From a bacterium UBP14_UBA6098 (GTDB lineage: Bacteria > UBP14 > UBA6098), in NCBI GenBank assembly GCA_002428525.1, contig DIWU01000009.1, positions 30,352 through 82,035 on the forward strand: DNA of 51,684 nucleotides, in the 5' to 3' direction. Below the pieces are notes generated by a model. The model saw only the letters and a list, made by a program, of their open reading frames with translations, did no database searches and had not been told where the DNA came from. The position numbers and the translations under genes are program-made. This document shows, piece by piece, positions 41,444-49,330 of this stretch. Numbering within the stretch: position 1 is the first letter of the stretch; each line of letters begins with the position of its first letter.

Positions 41444-44320
41444 ATGTTTCATTTCAAAAAGGCCGTCTTGCCGCTCCTGTTTGTAATTGCTATCTTCGCG
41501 GGAACGCCCGATAAGAAAGAATTTCCCCCCGCAATCGATAAACAGGCATGGGGCAAGATCGACTCCATGCTCGCTTACTCCGGCCTGACGAAAAAGGACG
41601 CCGGCTTCGAGAAAAAATGGGCCTCCGACACGCTTTTTCAGCTGGAGGTAGTCAAGCGTATGCTCGACAACCCCTTCGAGCTTCCCGATACCCTCGACAG
41701 CTGGACTCGCTTCGCGCTGAAAAACTATGACAGCCCCGAGAAGCTTGTCCAATGGGCCTTTGCGCGGATCGACGCGAGACCGCCCTCGAAGATCACCGAC
41801 AAGATCGACAAACGAATCGCGCAGATAGCCGAGAAGGATAAATCGCTCGAGGAGGTTCCGGAGCCTTATCGGTCGGCGCTCAAAAACCTCCTTGCCTCGT
41901 TCGATATCGCCTCGGAATACACAACCTCGATGATGCGTCGAATTCCGGCCGCCTCGCGCGATTCCCTGCTATACCTCATCCCAACCTTCTGGACCGACAG
42001 CGAGGACACTCTCGACGACAGCCTCGCGACCTTCCTTTTGGATATAGTTGCGAGCGATTTCGACACCAGCTACGAGGTTTCGCTGGATTCACTCTATGAA
42101 ACCATGTCGCGCTTCGACCTCGTCGATCTCGGCACCGCGACCTATGCGGTTATGCTCGGGGTCGGCCGCGCGAGGGGCTTCGTCGAGAAGGCTACGACAC
42201 TGCCGGCGCCGAAGGCGAAGATCGAGGTCATGACGCGCTGGGGGCTCGCGCTGATCGGCACCCGCGGCTCGGACACCTTCGGCGACGCGCAGATAATCCT
42301 CGATCCGGGAGGCGACGATTTCTATGTCGGCGAACACGCCACCGGCCGGATCGGCGGCAAGACCTTCGGCGTGGTGATCGACCTCTCCGGCAACGACATC
42401 TACGACGGCAGAAAATCTATCTTCAACCAAGCCTCGGGCGTCTTCGGAATAGGCGTTCTCATCGACCTCGCCGGCGACGATACCTATCGCTGCTCGCACT
42501 ACGGCCAAGGCGCGGGCATCTTCGGCTCGGGGATTCTTATCGACCGCTCCGGCGACGACCTCTATTCGGGCGGAACCTTCGTTCAGTCAGCCGGCAATTT
42601 CGGTATGGGGCTTCTCGTCGAGGGCGCCGGCGAGGACGGCTACCGCTCCTTCTGCAACGCGCAGGCCCTTGCCGGCCCGAAGGGAGCCGCACTTTTGGCC
42701 GATCACTCCGGCTCCGACCAATACTTCTCCGGCGGAAAGTATTCCCACGCGCCGCTTTCGCCCTTCGACTATCACTCCTTCGCGCAGGGCTTCGCAATCG
42801 GCTGGCGCCCCGATGTCTCCGGCGGCGTCGCGCTTCTTTTCGACCGCGAGGGAAATGACACATACACCACCGGTGTTTACGGCCAAGGCGTCAGCTATTG
42901 GTATTCCCTTGCCGCGCTGGTCGATAACGCCGGAAACGATGTCTATACCTCGGTTTGGTATCCGCAGGGCTCGGGGATCCACCTCTCGGTCGGCGCGCTC
43001 GTCGATCGCGAGGGCAACGACATCTATGTCTCCCCCCAAGGCCCCGGGCAGGGCTCGGCGCACGACTATTCCGTCGGCTTTTTCTCCGAGGGCAGGGGCA
43101 ACGACATCTATGTCATCGACGGCGGCAACGGCACCTCGCTGACCAACTCCTTCGTGTTGTTCCTCGACCGAAACGGCGACGACCTCTACGCCAAGCGCCG
43201 TAAGGACACACAGAACTGGGGATATTCCCGCGGCGCGCGCGGAACGGGAAGTATCGGCCTTTTCCTTGAGATGGAGGGCCTCGACCACTACTCCGACGAG
43301 TCGATCGCCGGAAACGAGCGGGTTTGGTTTATGGGCGATATCGGCTTCGGAATGGATATTGCCGGCGAGAAATTCCCCGACCCGGTGCAGGAGCTTGCGG
43401 AAAAACTCGCCGAGGAGGAGCCGGACTCGAACCGAACTATCGAGACTATCTTCGACGAGGCCTCGATGTGGGGCGTCGGCTCGGGGAAGGACAAGGCCGA
43501 CAAGGCCTTTCAGGAGCTTCTCGACTCAGCGCAGGTCTCGGCGGATTATATCTGCGAAAACCAGCTCGACACAAAATCCTCTCTGAAGTCGCGGACAGTC
43601 GAGCGTTTCTGCCAGCAAAAACCCGAGCTGATGAAGCCTTGCCTCTATTCTGCCCTCCACGATGAGGAAAATCTGCGAAGGCGCGGAAGCGCAATCTATT
43701 TCCTCGGCGAGATCAAGGATGAGGAGGCGGTCGATTCGCTTCTGCCCTTCCTCGAAGACAAGAAAACCCGCATCGGAGCGATCTCCGCACTCGGGAAGAT
43801 CAAATCGACGGCCTCGGTTCCCGAAATTATGAAATGGGCCAAGGACGAAAAGCAATCAGTGCGATATATGGTGGCAAAGGCCCTCGCCGATATCGAGGAC
43901 GACCGTGCGGTCGCGATCCTCGTCGGCGCTCTTCAGGACGACTACATGACTGTCCGAGTCGCGGCGCAATACGGCCTCGTCGCGATGCGCGCGAGCAGTT
44001 TCGAGCTGGCGCTGAAGGGTCTCGAAAAGCCCAAAAAACCGGCCGTATTTCACCTTTTGAGGGTGCTATCTTCGTCATTGGCTAAATTCGAGGCCGACAC
44101 TACGCTCGACAGCGCTATCGTTCAGGCGAAATACAGCGAAGCTCGCCGCGCGGTGGCGGCTCTCCTCGACTTGAAAGACCCGATAATTCGCGGCCACGCG
44201 GTGATCTGCCTCGGGGCTATCGGCGACGAGGCGGTCCTCGAAAACCTTCGCAACCGCAAAGAAAACGAGGGGAACTGCTTCGTGCGGTCATGTTATGACT
44301 CGGTATTGAGAGAGAAGTAA
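41444..44320 (+). CDS. Secreted GNDxY-repeat plus HEAT-repeat protein
   Basis: 958 aa from ATG 41444, five nt after GGAGG. Signal peptide MFHFKKAVLPLLFVIAIFAG. Residues about 20-285 are helical and charged. Residues about 289-640 hold some 11 repeats of about 30-36 residues with consensus 'GxLIDxxGNDxYxxxxxxQGxGxFGxG' (for example VVIDLSGNDIYDG, VLIDLAGDDTYRC, ILIDRSGDDLYSG, ALVDREGNDIYVS). They look like beta-solenoid coils with acidic turns that might bind calcium. Residues about 735-950 are HEAT/PBS-lyase-like repeats (RRGSAIYFLGEIKDEEAVDSLLPFL, RIGAISALGKIKS, SVRYMVAKALADIEDD). No catalytic motif is visible. I do not recognise the full architecture; it is likely a surface or periplasmic scaffold. 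Confidence 0.75.
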   Translation: MFHFKKAVLPLLFVIAIFAGTPDKKEFPPAIDKQAWGKIDSMLAYSGLTKKDAGFEKKWASDTLFQLEVVKRMLDNPFELPDTLDSWTRFALKNYDSPEKLVQWAFARIDARPPSKITDKIDKRIAQIAEKDKSLEEVPEPYRSALKNLLASFDIASEYTTSMMRRIPAASRDSLLYLIPTFWTDSEDTLDDSLATFLLDIVASDFDTSYEVSLDSLYETMSRFDLVDLGTATYAVMLGVGRARGFVEKATTLPAPKAKIEVMTRWGLALIGTRGSDTFGDAQIILDPGGDDFYVGEHATGRIGGKTFGVVIDLSGNDIYDGRKSIFNQASGVFGIGVLIDLAGDDTYRCSHYGQGAGIFGSGILIDRSGDDLYSGGTFVQSAGNFGMGLLVEGAGEDGYRSFCNAQALAGPKGAALLADHSGSDQYFSGGKYSHAPLSPFDYHSFAQGFAIGWRPDVSGGVALLFDREGNDTYTTGVYGQGVSYWYSLAALVDNAGNDVYTSVWYPQGSGIHLSVGALVDREGNDIYVSPQGPGQGSAHDYSVGFFSEGRGNDIYVIDGGNGTSLTNSFVLFLDRNGDDLYAKRRKDTQNWGYSRGARGTGSIGLFLEMEGLDHYSDESIAGNERVWFMGDIGFGMDIAGEKFPDPVQELAEKLAEEEPDSNRTIETIFDEASMWGVGSGKDKADKAFQELLDSAQVSADYICENQLDTKSSLKSRTVERFCQQKPELMKPCLYSALHDEENLRRRGSAIYFLGEIKDEEAVDSLLPFLEDKKTRIGAISALGKIKSTASVPEIMKWAKDEKQSVRYMVAKALADIEDDRAVAILVGALQDDYMTVRVAAQYGLVAMRASSFELALKGLEKPKKPAVFHLLRVLSSSLAKFEADTTLDSAIVQAKYSEARRAVAALLDLKDPIIRGHAVICLGAIGDEAVLENLRNRKENEGNCFVRSCYDSVLREK

Positions 44321-44363
44321 GCCTTTTCGCCGGATACCGGTGTCAGCTTGTGATCACGCTTAA

Positions 44364-44394
44364 AAACCAATAGTTGGGGAACCATTGGTTTTTT
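44364..44394 (+). terminator. Rho-independent terminator of the GNDxY-repeat gene
   Basis: AAACCAAT (44364-44371) pairs with ATTGGTTT (44384-44391); the T-run continues to 44394. It lies 44 nt after the stop and just left of the insertion sequence. Confidence 0.75.
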
Positions 44395-44400
44395 GCTATT

Positions 44401-45119
44401 TGTTAGATATCTTAGCGTTGTTTACAGTTTGGGATGATTATCTTAATAAAAACAGGAGGTATCCCGTGGTCATTCACAAACGGACGCGGTTGACGCCGAT
44501 GCAACGGAAGGAGGTTTACACGGCTTATTTTCGTGAGAATCGAGGCGTGTCAGACCTTGCGCGTGACTATCATGTCTCGCGGCCGACGATTTACAAGATT
44601 TTGGAGAGAGGTCGTCAGAACGATTTTTCAATTCACAAAAGCACAAACGCACGGTTTCGTTGTCTTCAATATGGTGTCAAACGGCTCGAGAAGATCGAAA
44701 AGTCTATCGAGGAGCGGCTGAAACGGCGCGCAAAGCGTTATAACAAGGACTATCCGGGTCAGATGATACACGGCGACACCAAACGGCTTCCGCTTCTCGA
44801 TGGCCAGAAGTCAACTGAAAAGAGAGAATATCTATTTGTAGCCATCGACGATTTCTCGAGAGAGCTGTTTGCCGCTATTTTGCCGGACAAAACCCAGCAT
44901 TCGGCGAGGAAGTTTTTAGACCAAGTTGTTGACGAATGTGCATATAGCATCGAGCAGTTTTATACGGATAACGGCAAGGAATACAATGAACTCAAGGGTT
45001 ATGCCAATTTCTACAAATCGGTAAAACCACACAAAAGTATCAAAGGCTTGACGCCGATGGAGAAACTTATCGATTATTTTTATCCCGATAAATTGTAAAT
45101 AACGCTGGAAATTCTAACA
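44401..45119 (+). mobile_element. Deleted IS481-type insertion sequence
   Basis: About 719 bp bounded by imperfect inverted repeats of about 27 bp. The left end reads TGTTAGA, six unmatched bases, AGCGTT-G-TTTACA; the right end (reverse complement) reads TGTTAGA, six bases, AGCGTT-A-TTTACA. The outer TGT is typical for this IS group. No target duplication is evident at the ends. It carries one internally deleted transposase gene and so can move only if a related transposase acts in trans. Confidence 0.75.
44466..45098 (+). pseudogene. IS481-type transposase lacking the catalytic Glu segment
   Basis: 210 aa from GTG 44466, six nt after GGAGG; an ATG at 44385 lies outside the element. An HTH region (LTPMQRKEVYTAYFRENRGVSDLARDYHVSRPTIYKILERG) is followed by the DDE core: first Asp in QMIHGDTKRLPLL, second Asp in QFYTDNGKEYNE. 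The protein then jumps from NELKGY to NFYKSVKPHKSIKGLTPMEKL. In the family about 60-70 residues lie between these, including 'P.TNGK.ERF' with the catalytic Glu. The frame is kept, so this is a clean internal deletion giving an inactive product, possibly an inhibitor or DNA-binding remnant. Confidence 0.75.
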
Positions 45120-45249
45120 AACTAAAACCGGTAACAGCGTTGAGGGCGATGTAATTATCGAAACATCCTTATAAGGCTTGTCTTTTTTTAATAAAAGATT
45201 ATCTTGAATTTCGATATAACAAACTTGACACTATCCAAGGAAGAGAAAG

Positions 45250-46956
45250 ATGAAGAAAACGACGATATTAACTATCGCAATCCTCGCCTGCGCCTGCCTC
45301 GCGCAAACCCAATTCTCGGTCGCCGCAACCGGCTCCCACAGAGACGAAGCGCAATCGACTATTCTATCGAGCGGCGGCGGATATGTTTCGACCGGATACA
45401 CAATGAGCTACGGCGCCGGAAGCCACGAACTCCTCCTAATAAAGCATTCTTCCGACGGCGACATCCTTTGGGCTACGACCGTCGGGGGCATTTACTCCGA
45501 TAACGGCTCCTCGGTTTATCCGACCGGCGACGGCGGCTATATGGTCTGCGGAACCACCGCGAATTTCGATTTGGGCTACACGGGGCCGTTCTTCGTGAAA
45601 TTCTCGGCGGCGGGAGTGATGGAATGGGCGAAAAGGGTCGAATCCCCATATTATGAATACGGCTATTGCGGCCTGCAGACATCGGATAACGGATATTTCT
45701 TCTTATGCAACACATCCGCCTATGGCTCGTCCGGCAACCGGATTTTCCTCGTAAAGCTCACCTCGGCCGGGGCGGTCGATTGGGCGAAGGTAATCAACGG
45801 GGCCGGCGACGATCAAGCCTCCTGGATGATCGCGACCGCGGACGGCGGTTATGCCTTGGTCGGCAATACGACAGGCTCCGGCGCGGGCGGGAACGACCTT
45901 TTCATCCTGAAACTCGATTCCTCTTTCAATGTCCAATGGGCGAAAGCTGTCGGGGGAATCGGGGAGGAATACGGGATGTCGATCCTTCAAGCCGGCGACG
46001 GCGGATATGTTTTAACCGGCCATACAAACAGCTTCGGCGGGGGGTCTTATGATTTTCTCCTGACGAAGTTAAATTCCGCGGGTGAACTTCAGTGGGCGAC
46101 ATCTGTGGGCGGTTCCGGGGCCGAGTATTCCTCAAAGGCAATCCAGATCGGCGACGGCAAGTTCGTCGTTGTTGGAAAAACCGAAAGCTTCGGAGCCGGT
46201 TCGGGGGATATTTTCGTGACAAAGTTCAATTCCAGCGGTGCGTTTCAATGGGCCAAAACTATCGGCAGGACATCTGACGACAAAGGAAACGCGCTCGTTG
46301 CCACGCCGGATGGCGGTTTCGCCCTCTCCGGCTCGATTGAACATTGGGATAGTTCCGACAATCTTCTCCTCGCAAAATTCGATAACACCGACTATAACTG
46401 CCTCGCGGTGAGCGCTTCGCCGACCACGCGGAACCTTACCGACAGCCTCGAAGTCGCATCCGCGACACCCTCCGGCGAGCTTGGACTCACGATTAATGTG
46501 CATGATGTCTCGCCAACAACCCTCTCGGTGACCTTTCCCGATTCCTTCCTCTGCGGCGATGTCGGCATCGAGGAGGATAATCTGCCGAAGGATTTCGCCC
46601 TCTCGGCTTGGCCGAACCCGTTCAACTCCGCGGTGACGATCGCCCTCGACGCGCCCGTAGGGGCGCACGGCCGTGCGCCCCTACAAATCGAGATATTCGA
46701 CATCTCCGGCCGGCGCGTAGCGCAATTGTCCGACCGCGGAACCGTAGGGGCGGGTCTTGCGCCCGCCCTCAACGATGTCGCAGACAATAACGAACGGGAC
46801 GGCGCAAGACCGTCCCCTACGGCCTGCGAATTCACATGGACGCCGGACGAAACCCTCTCCTCCGGCGTCTATCTCGTCCGGGCACGCTTCGACGGGCGAG
46901 GAGACCTCGCCCCTACTGGGCAAACGGCGGTGCAACGGGTGGTGTATTTGAAATAA
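45250..46956 (+). CDS. Secreted propeller-like repeat protein with palindrome-invaded sorting tail
   Basis: 568 aa from ATG 45250 after AAGGAAGAG. Signal peptide MKKTTILTIAILACACLAQ. Residues about 20-380 hold seven repeats of about 48-50 residues with consensus 'D.FL.KL.SAG..QWA..VGG...E.G.S....DGGYVL.G.T.SFG.G', likely a beta-propeller. The tail starts AWPNPFNSAVTIALDAP and includes FDISGRRVAQL and LSSGVYLVRARFDG. It is 114 residues from PNPFN to the end, against 79 in the protein ending at 39214. The surplus is encoded by three inserted palindromic elements (peptides PVGAHGRAPLQ, TVGAGLAPALND...RDGARPSPT, GRGDLAPTG). All keep the frame open. Whether the tail still works is unknown. Confidence 0.82.
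   Translation: MKKTTILTIAILACACLAQTQFSVAATGSHRDEAQSTILSSGGGYVSTGYTMSYGAGSHELLLIKHSSDGDILWATTVGGIYSDNGSSVYPTGDGGYMVCGTTANFDLGYTGPFFVKFSAAGVMEWAKRVESPYYEYGYCGLQTSDNGYFFLCNTSAYGSSGNRIFLVKLTSAGAVDWAKVINGAGDDQASWMIATADGGYALVGNTTGSGAGGNDLFILKLDSSFNVQWAKAVGGIGEEYGMSILQAGDGGYVLTGHTNSFGGGSYDFLLTKLNSAGELQWATSVGGSGAEYSSKAIQIGDGKFVVVGKTESFGAGSGDIFVTKFNSSGAFQWAKTIGRTSDDKGNALVATPDGGFALSGSIEHWDSSDNLLLAKFDNTDYNCLAVSASPTTRNLTDSLEVASATPSGELGLTINVHDVSPTTLSVTFPDSFLCGDVGIEEDNLPKDFALSAWPNPFNSAVTIALDAPVGAHGRAPLQIEIFDISGRRVAQLSDRGTVGAGLAPALNDVADNNERDGARPSPTACEFTWTPDETLSSGVYLVRARFDGRGDLAPTGQTAVQRVVYLK
46657..46684. repeat. Perfect 28-bp palindrome with GTAGGGGCG head, inside the CDS
   Basis: From GTAGGGGCGC to GCGCCCCTAC the 28 bp are fully self-complementary. 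It is read in frame as the peptide VGAHGRAPL. It lies between the two best-conserved blocks of the sorting module. Confidence 0.85.
46742..46822. repeat. 81-bp inverted-repeat element inside the CDS
   Basis: Left arm CCGTAGGGGCGGGTCTTGCG (46742-) and right arm (46796-46822, reverse complement CCGTAGGGGACGGTCTTGCG) match at 23 of 27 positions around a 27-bp centre. Read in frame as TVGAGLAPALND...NERDGARPSPT. Confidence 0.82.
46894..46916. repeat. Third GTAGGGGCG element inside the CDS
   Basis: GGGCGAGG (46894-46901) pairs with CCTCGCCC (46905-46912) and is followed by CTAC; on the minus strand it starts GTAGGGGCGAGG. Read in frame as GRGDLAPT. Confidence 0.78.
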
Positions 46957-46983
46957 CCGCGTTCTTTTTAACATTTCCAAATA

Positions 46984-47007
46984 AAAAAACGGTGACTTAC
47001 GCCACCG
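46984..47007 (-). terminator. Terminator downstream of the tRNA-like fragment
   Basis: On the minus strand CGGTG (47007-47003) pairs with CACCG (46994-46990), followed by T6. It may also stop plus-strand transcripts from the propeller gene. Confidence 0.7.
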
Positions 47008-47021
47008 ATTTCCTTGCTTTT

Positions 47022-47075
47022 GCCGAAGGGAGGATTTGAACCCCAACATCCTTCTGTGATCCTATGATGACGCGC
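47022..47075 (-). tRNA. tRNA 3'-part (degenerate or att-site fragment)
   Basis: Minus strand reads TTAGCGCGTC, an imperfect anticodon arm, then GGGGTTCAAATCCTCC with the invariant T-loop TTCAAAT, and the acceptor 3' strand CTTCGGCA. The matching 5' acceptor strand (GCCGAAG) and D-arm 5' half are not found upstream, the T-stem has mismatches, and the anticodon loop is too long. It therefore looks like a remnant left by integration at a tRNA gene. Amino acid identity cannot be told. Confidence 0.45.
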
Positions 47076-47113
47076 TAAAACTTAATAATTATAAGCATTA
47101 AGCAAAAATACAT

Positions 47114-47143
47114 GTTGGACAAACTTGGACAAAAGTGGACAAT
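47114..47143 (+). repeat. Three 10-bp iterons TTGGACAAA
   Basis: TGGACAA occurs at 47116, 47126 and 47136, spaced exactly 10 bp, one helical turn, so the copies face the same side of DNA. Located between the tRNA fragment and the integrase gene, as expected for recombinase arm sites. Confidence 0.65.
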
Positions 47144-47595
47144 AAAAGGATATTTTTCGTATTTATTTGTGTTAATATAGTGACATGCAGAATTTTTTTT
47201 CAATTTAAATTGTCCCTTAGCGAAGAACGCATATTGTCAGGATCTTTCCGAATGTCAAATCATGTCTTCGAATGTGCGGAACGCTTTGTATGGTTACTCT
47301 GAGGAGTGGTCGACCAGAAAACGCTATTTAACAATGGAAAACCGAACAAAACCCGAAATCGAAACTGAACTTAAAATGAATTTCAGAAAGTGTAGGGCTT
47401 GACTGAGAACTTACAGTTGCCGACTGCAATAATGTCACTTATTGATACAATAGTCACATTATCTATTTTTCTATAACCTATTATGATTTATAGAATTACG
47501 CTATTTATCTGCCACGCCTTGGATTTTAAGTATTGAATATATGATACTTTATATGTATATTATCATATAATGTATCTATATTTGAAGGGGTAAGA

Positions 47596-48174
47596 ATGAA
47601 GCCTAAAAGACCAGTCGAACCTATCAGAAAACTTAAAGATATCGAGAATGTTAAGAAGATCCTCAGGAACGAGAAAAGCCTGCGGAATTATTGTCTGTTT
47701 ATCTGCGGAATAAACTGGGCATTACGCGCGTCGGATTTGCTCGCGATAAAGGTTGGCGATGTGCGGGAACTTACAGTTGGGCAGACAAAGCCCATTACAG
47801 AGCAAAAGACGGGCAAGACGAATTATATCACAATGAACTCGGCTACGCGAGAGGCCATAGACCTATACTTGAAGCAACGAAAACAAGCGATACAAGACTC
47901 TGCCCCTCTGTTCCTGTCGCAAAAGGGCGGTGCAGTCGAAGTTCGAAGCCTTAATCGTCTTGTCCAACAGTGGGCGGATAGTATCAATTTAAAAGGCCAT
48001 TATGGCAACCACAGCCTTCGAAAGACTTGGGGATATATTCAGCGCAAGGAGTTCGTGACACCGATCGAGTTGATACAGGAACGCTACAAACACACATCGC
48101 CATCAATAACCCGTCTCTACATCGGCATCGAGCGCGAGGAAGTCGAGGAGATTAATCTGAAGGCGATTGGGTGA
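47596..48174 (+). CDS. Minimal tyrosine recombinase/integrase
   Basis: 192 aa, about 60% of a usual XerC/D or phage integrase. It consists of the catalytic domain only; the N-terminal SAM-like core-binding domain is absent. All active-site positions are visible: R44 (WALRASDLL), K71 or K74 (EQKTGKTNY), H139-x-x-R142 (HSLRKTW), H166 (RYKHTSPS) and the nucleophile Y175 (ITRLYIG). Start ATG 47596 follows GAAGGGG. The AT-rich leader, iterons and tRNA fragment upstream suggest it is the recombinase of a small integrated element. Base composition is lower in GC than the neighbours, which fits acquisition. Confidence 0.85.
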   Translation: MKPKRPVEPIRKLKDIENVKKILRNEKSLRNYCLFICGINWALRASDLLAIKVGDVRELTVGQTKPITEQKTGKTNYITMNSATREAIDLYLKQRKQAIQDSAPLFLSQKGGAVEVRSLNRLVQQWADSINLKGHYGNHSLRKTWGYIQRKEFVTPIELIQERYKHTSPSITRLYIGIEREEVEEINLKAIG

Positions 48175-48543
48175 GTTAGCCCAAGAGTCTATGCTTCTAT
48201 TGCGGCAGTGTTTTTTGATCTGCGTTCCAAAACTCGAGTTCGCAAACCCATGCACTTTCGTCAACTACCCAAGAACATTTTCCACCTGCCCAAACACCCT
48301 TGTCAAGCATCTAAAACCCGAACATCCACCGTAACCCATTACACCCCAATACCTTACCTATATTCTTCGTTCCCACGCTCCCGCCGCTTGAGCCCGTCTG
48401 GGGTTGATAACCCCTTAACAAGGGGGTCGGCCATAGGCCGGGGGGTTCTCTTCGTTCCCACGCTCCCGCGTGCGGAACGCCTCCCCGACGCTCCCGCGTC
48501 CTCGCTCATTCTACATTATACATTATAAATTCTACATTGAACA
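48175..48543. other. Repeat-rich non-coding region after the integrase
   Basis: 369 bp. It contains hairpins built on GGGGTTGATAACCCC (about 48403) and CGGCCATAGGCCG (about 48428), two copies of TTCGTTCCCACGCTCCCGC (about 48369 and 48450) and an ACATTATACATT-type repeat (48511-48543) that runs into the stop codon of the next gene. No gene is seen. Confidence 0.7.
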
Positions 48544-49227
48544 TTACTCTTCATCCTCGATCACAAACGCGAATGTCCGCGCATTGACCGAACGAACATC
48601 GAAGCTGTCGCGCGCCTTGAACGGTTTCAGCACAAAACGGTTCCCGATGGTTCCGTCCTCGATCAGCCCTGCAACTTCGGTGATGTCGAAACGGAACACC
48701 CCCTCGCGGTTCGGCGTGGCGGTAACCGTGTGCGTGTAATCGAGTTCCGACGTCGCCTCCTGCACGTCCGCGGACGGCCCGGGCGTCGATGCCGCCCTCG
48801 TTAGCGGGATCAGCTGGACGCACTTCGTAATATCGACATCCTCGCCGTATGGAAGTTCCGCCTCGATGAAGACCTTGTCGGCCCCTCTTGCGTCGTGCGG
48901 GACGGAGATCGTGAGATACAGAACCGGCGGGAATTTACCGGCGGTCTCCGCGCGTGCACGGGCGCGGATGTCCGCTCTGCGAATATCGTTCATGAGGCTG
49001 TGATCCGATTCGGAACCGAGCGGGGCAAGCGGCGTATCGGCCTCCTCGTGGACAAACCCGGGTGGGTCGGTGAATGTCGGCTCGACATAAGCGATAACAC
49101 CCGGATCGTCTATGGCGTTCCACGAAAACCCCTCCGCGACCCGAATCTCTTCGGCATTAGCGCTTAGCGCAAGCGCTAGCGCAATGTATAATGTAGAATG
49201 TATAATGTATAATGTTTTCATTTTCAT
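48544..49227 (-). CDS. Secreted protein of unknown function with repeat-derived signal peptide
   Basis: 227 aa from ATG 49227 after GGAGAAACC. Signal peptide MKMKTLYIIHSTLYIALALALSA|NA: its hydrophobic core is the translation of an ACATTATACATT intergenic-type repeat followed by GCGCTAGCGCTT repeats. The mature part (EEIRVAEGFSWNAIDDPGV..., PPVLYLTISVPHDARGADKVFIEAELPYGE, FRFDITEVAGLIEDGTIGNRFVLKPF, NARTFAFVIEDEE) looks like a beta-sandwich of the kind that precedes carbohydrate- or cell-surface-binding modules. No family recognised. No C-terminal sorting module. Confidence 0.6.
   Translation of the reverse strand: MKMKTLYIIHSTLYIALALALSANAEEIRVAEGFSWNAIDDPGVIAYVEPTFTDPPGFVHEEADTPLAPLGSESDHSLMNDIRRADIRARARAETAGKFPPVLYLTISVPHDARGADKVFIEAELPYGEDVDITKCVQLIPLTRAASTPGPSADVQEATSELDYTHTVTATPNREGVFRFDITEVAGLIEDGTIGNRFVLKPFKARDSFDVRSVNARTFAFVIEDEE
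49181..49214 (-). repeat. ACATTATACATT repeat within the signal-peptide codons
   Basis: On the minus strand ACATTATACATTATACATTC continues with TACATTATACATT. The same pattern follows stop codons at 48511-48545 and 49999-50030. Confidence 0.75.
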
Positions 49228-49261
49228 GGTTTCTCCTTTAGATTTAAATTTGTTGTTAATC

Positions 49262-49329
49262 TGTCATTCCGCCACTTTGTCATTCCCGACCGCTCTTTTT
49301 GTCATTCCCGACCTGATCGGGAATCCAGC
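49262..49329 (+). repeat. Composite CATTCCCGA repeat, short copy (left of GIY-YIG gene)
   Basis: Starts GTCATTCCGCCACTTTGTCA and ends ATTCCCGACCTGATCGGGAA followed by TCCAG. GTCATTCC occurs at 49263, 49279 and 49301 (steps 16 and 22). The end forms the palindrome ATTCCCGA-N5-TCGGGAAT. Confidence 0.82.
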
Positions 49330-49330
49330 A

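Larger units (their letters stand above)
46957..47595. other. Non-coding region between propeller protein and integrase
   Basis: 639 bp, AT-rich from 47080 on. It holds a terminator, a tRNA 3'-fragment, three 10-bp iterons (all listed separately), a 13-bp sequence GAACTTACAGTTG at 47407-47419 that recurs inside the integrase gene (47767-47779), and TATGATA/TATCATA inverted arms around 47540-47567 next to the integrase start. No protein gene is supported. Confidence 0.7.

Noticed and set aside
47407..47779. 13-bp repeat GAACTTACAGTTG upstream and inside the integrase as att core
   Set aside because: Only two copies, one inside coding sequence; too short and badly placed to call an attachment core.
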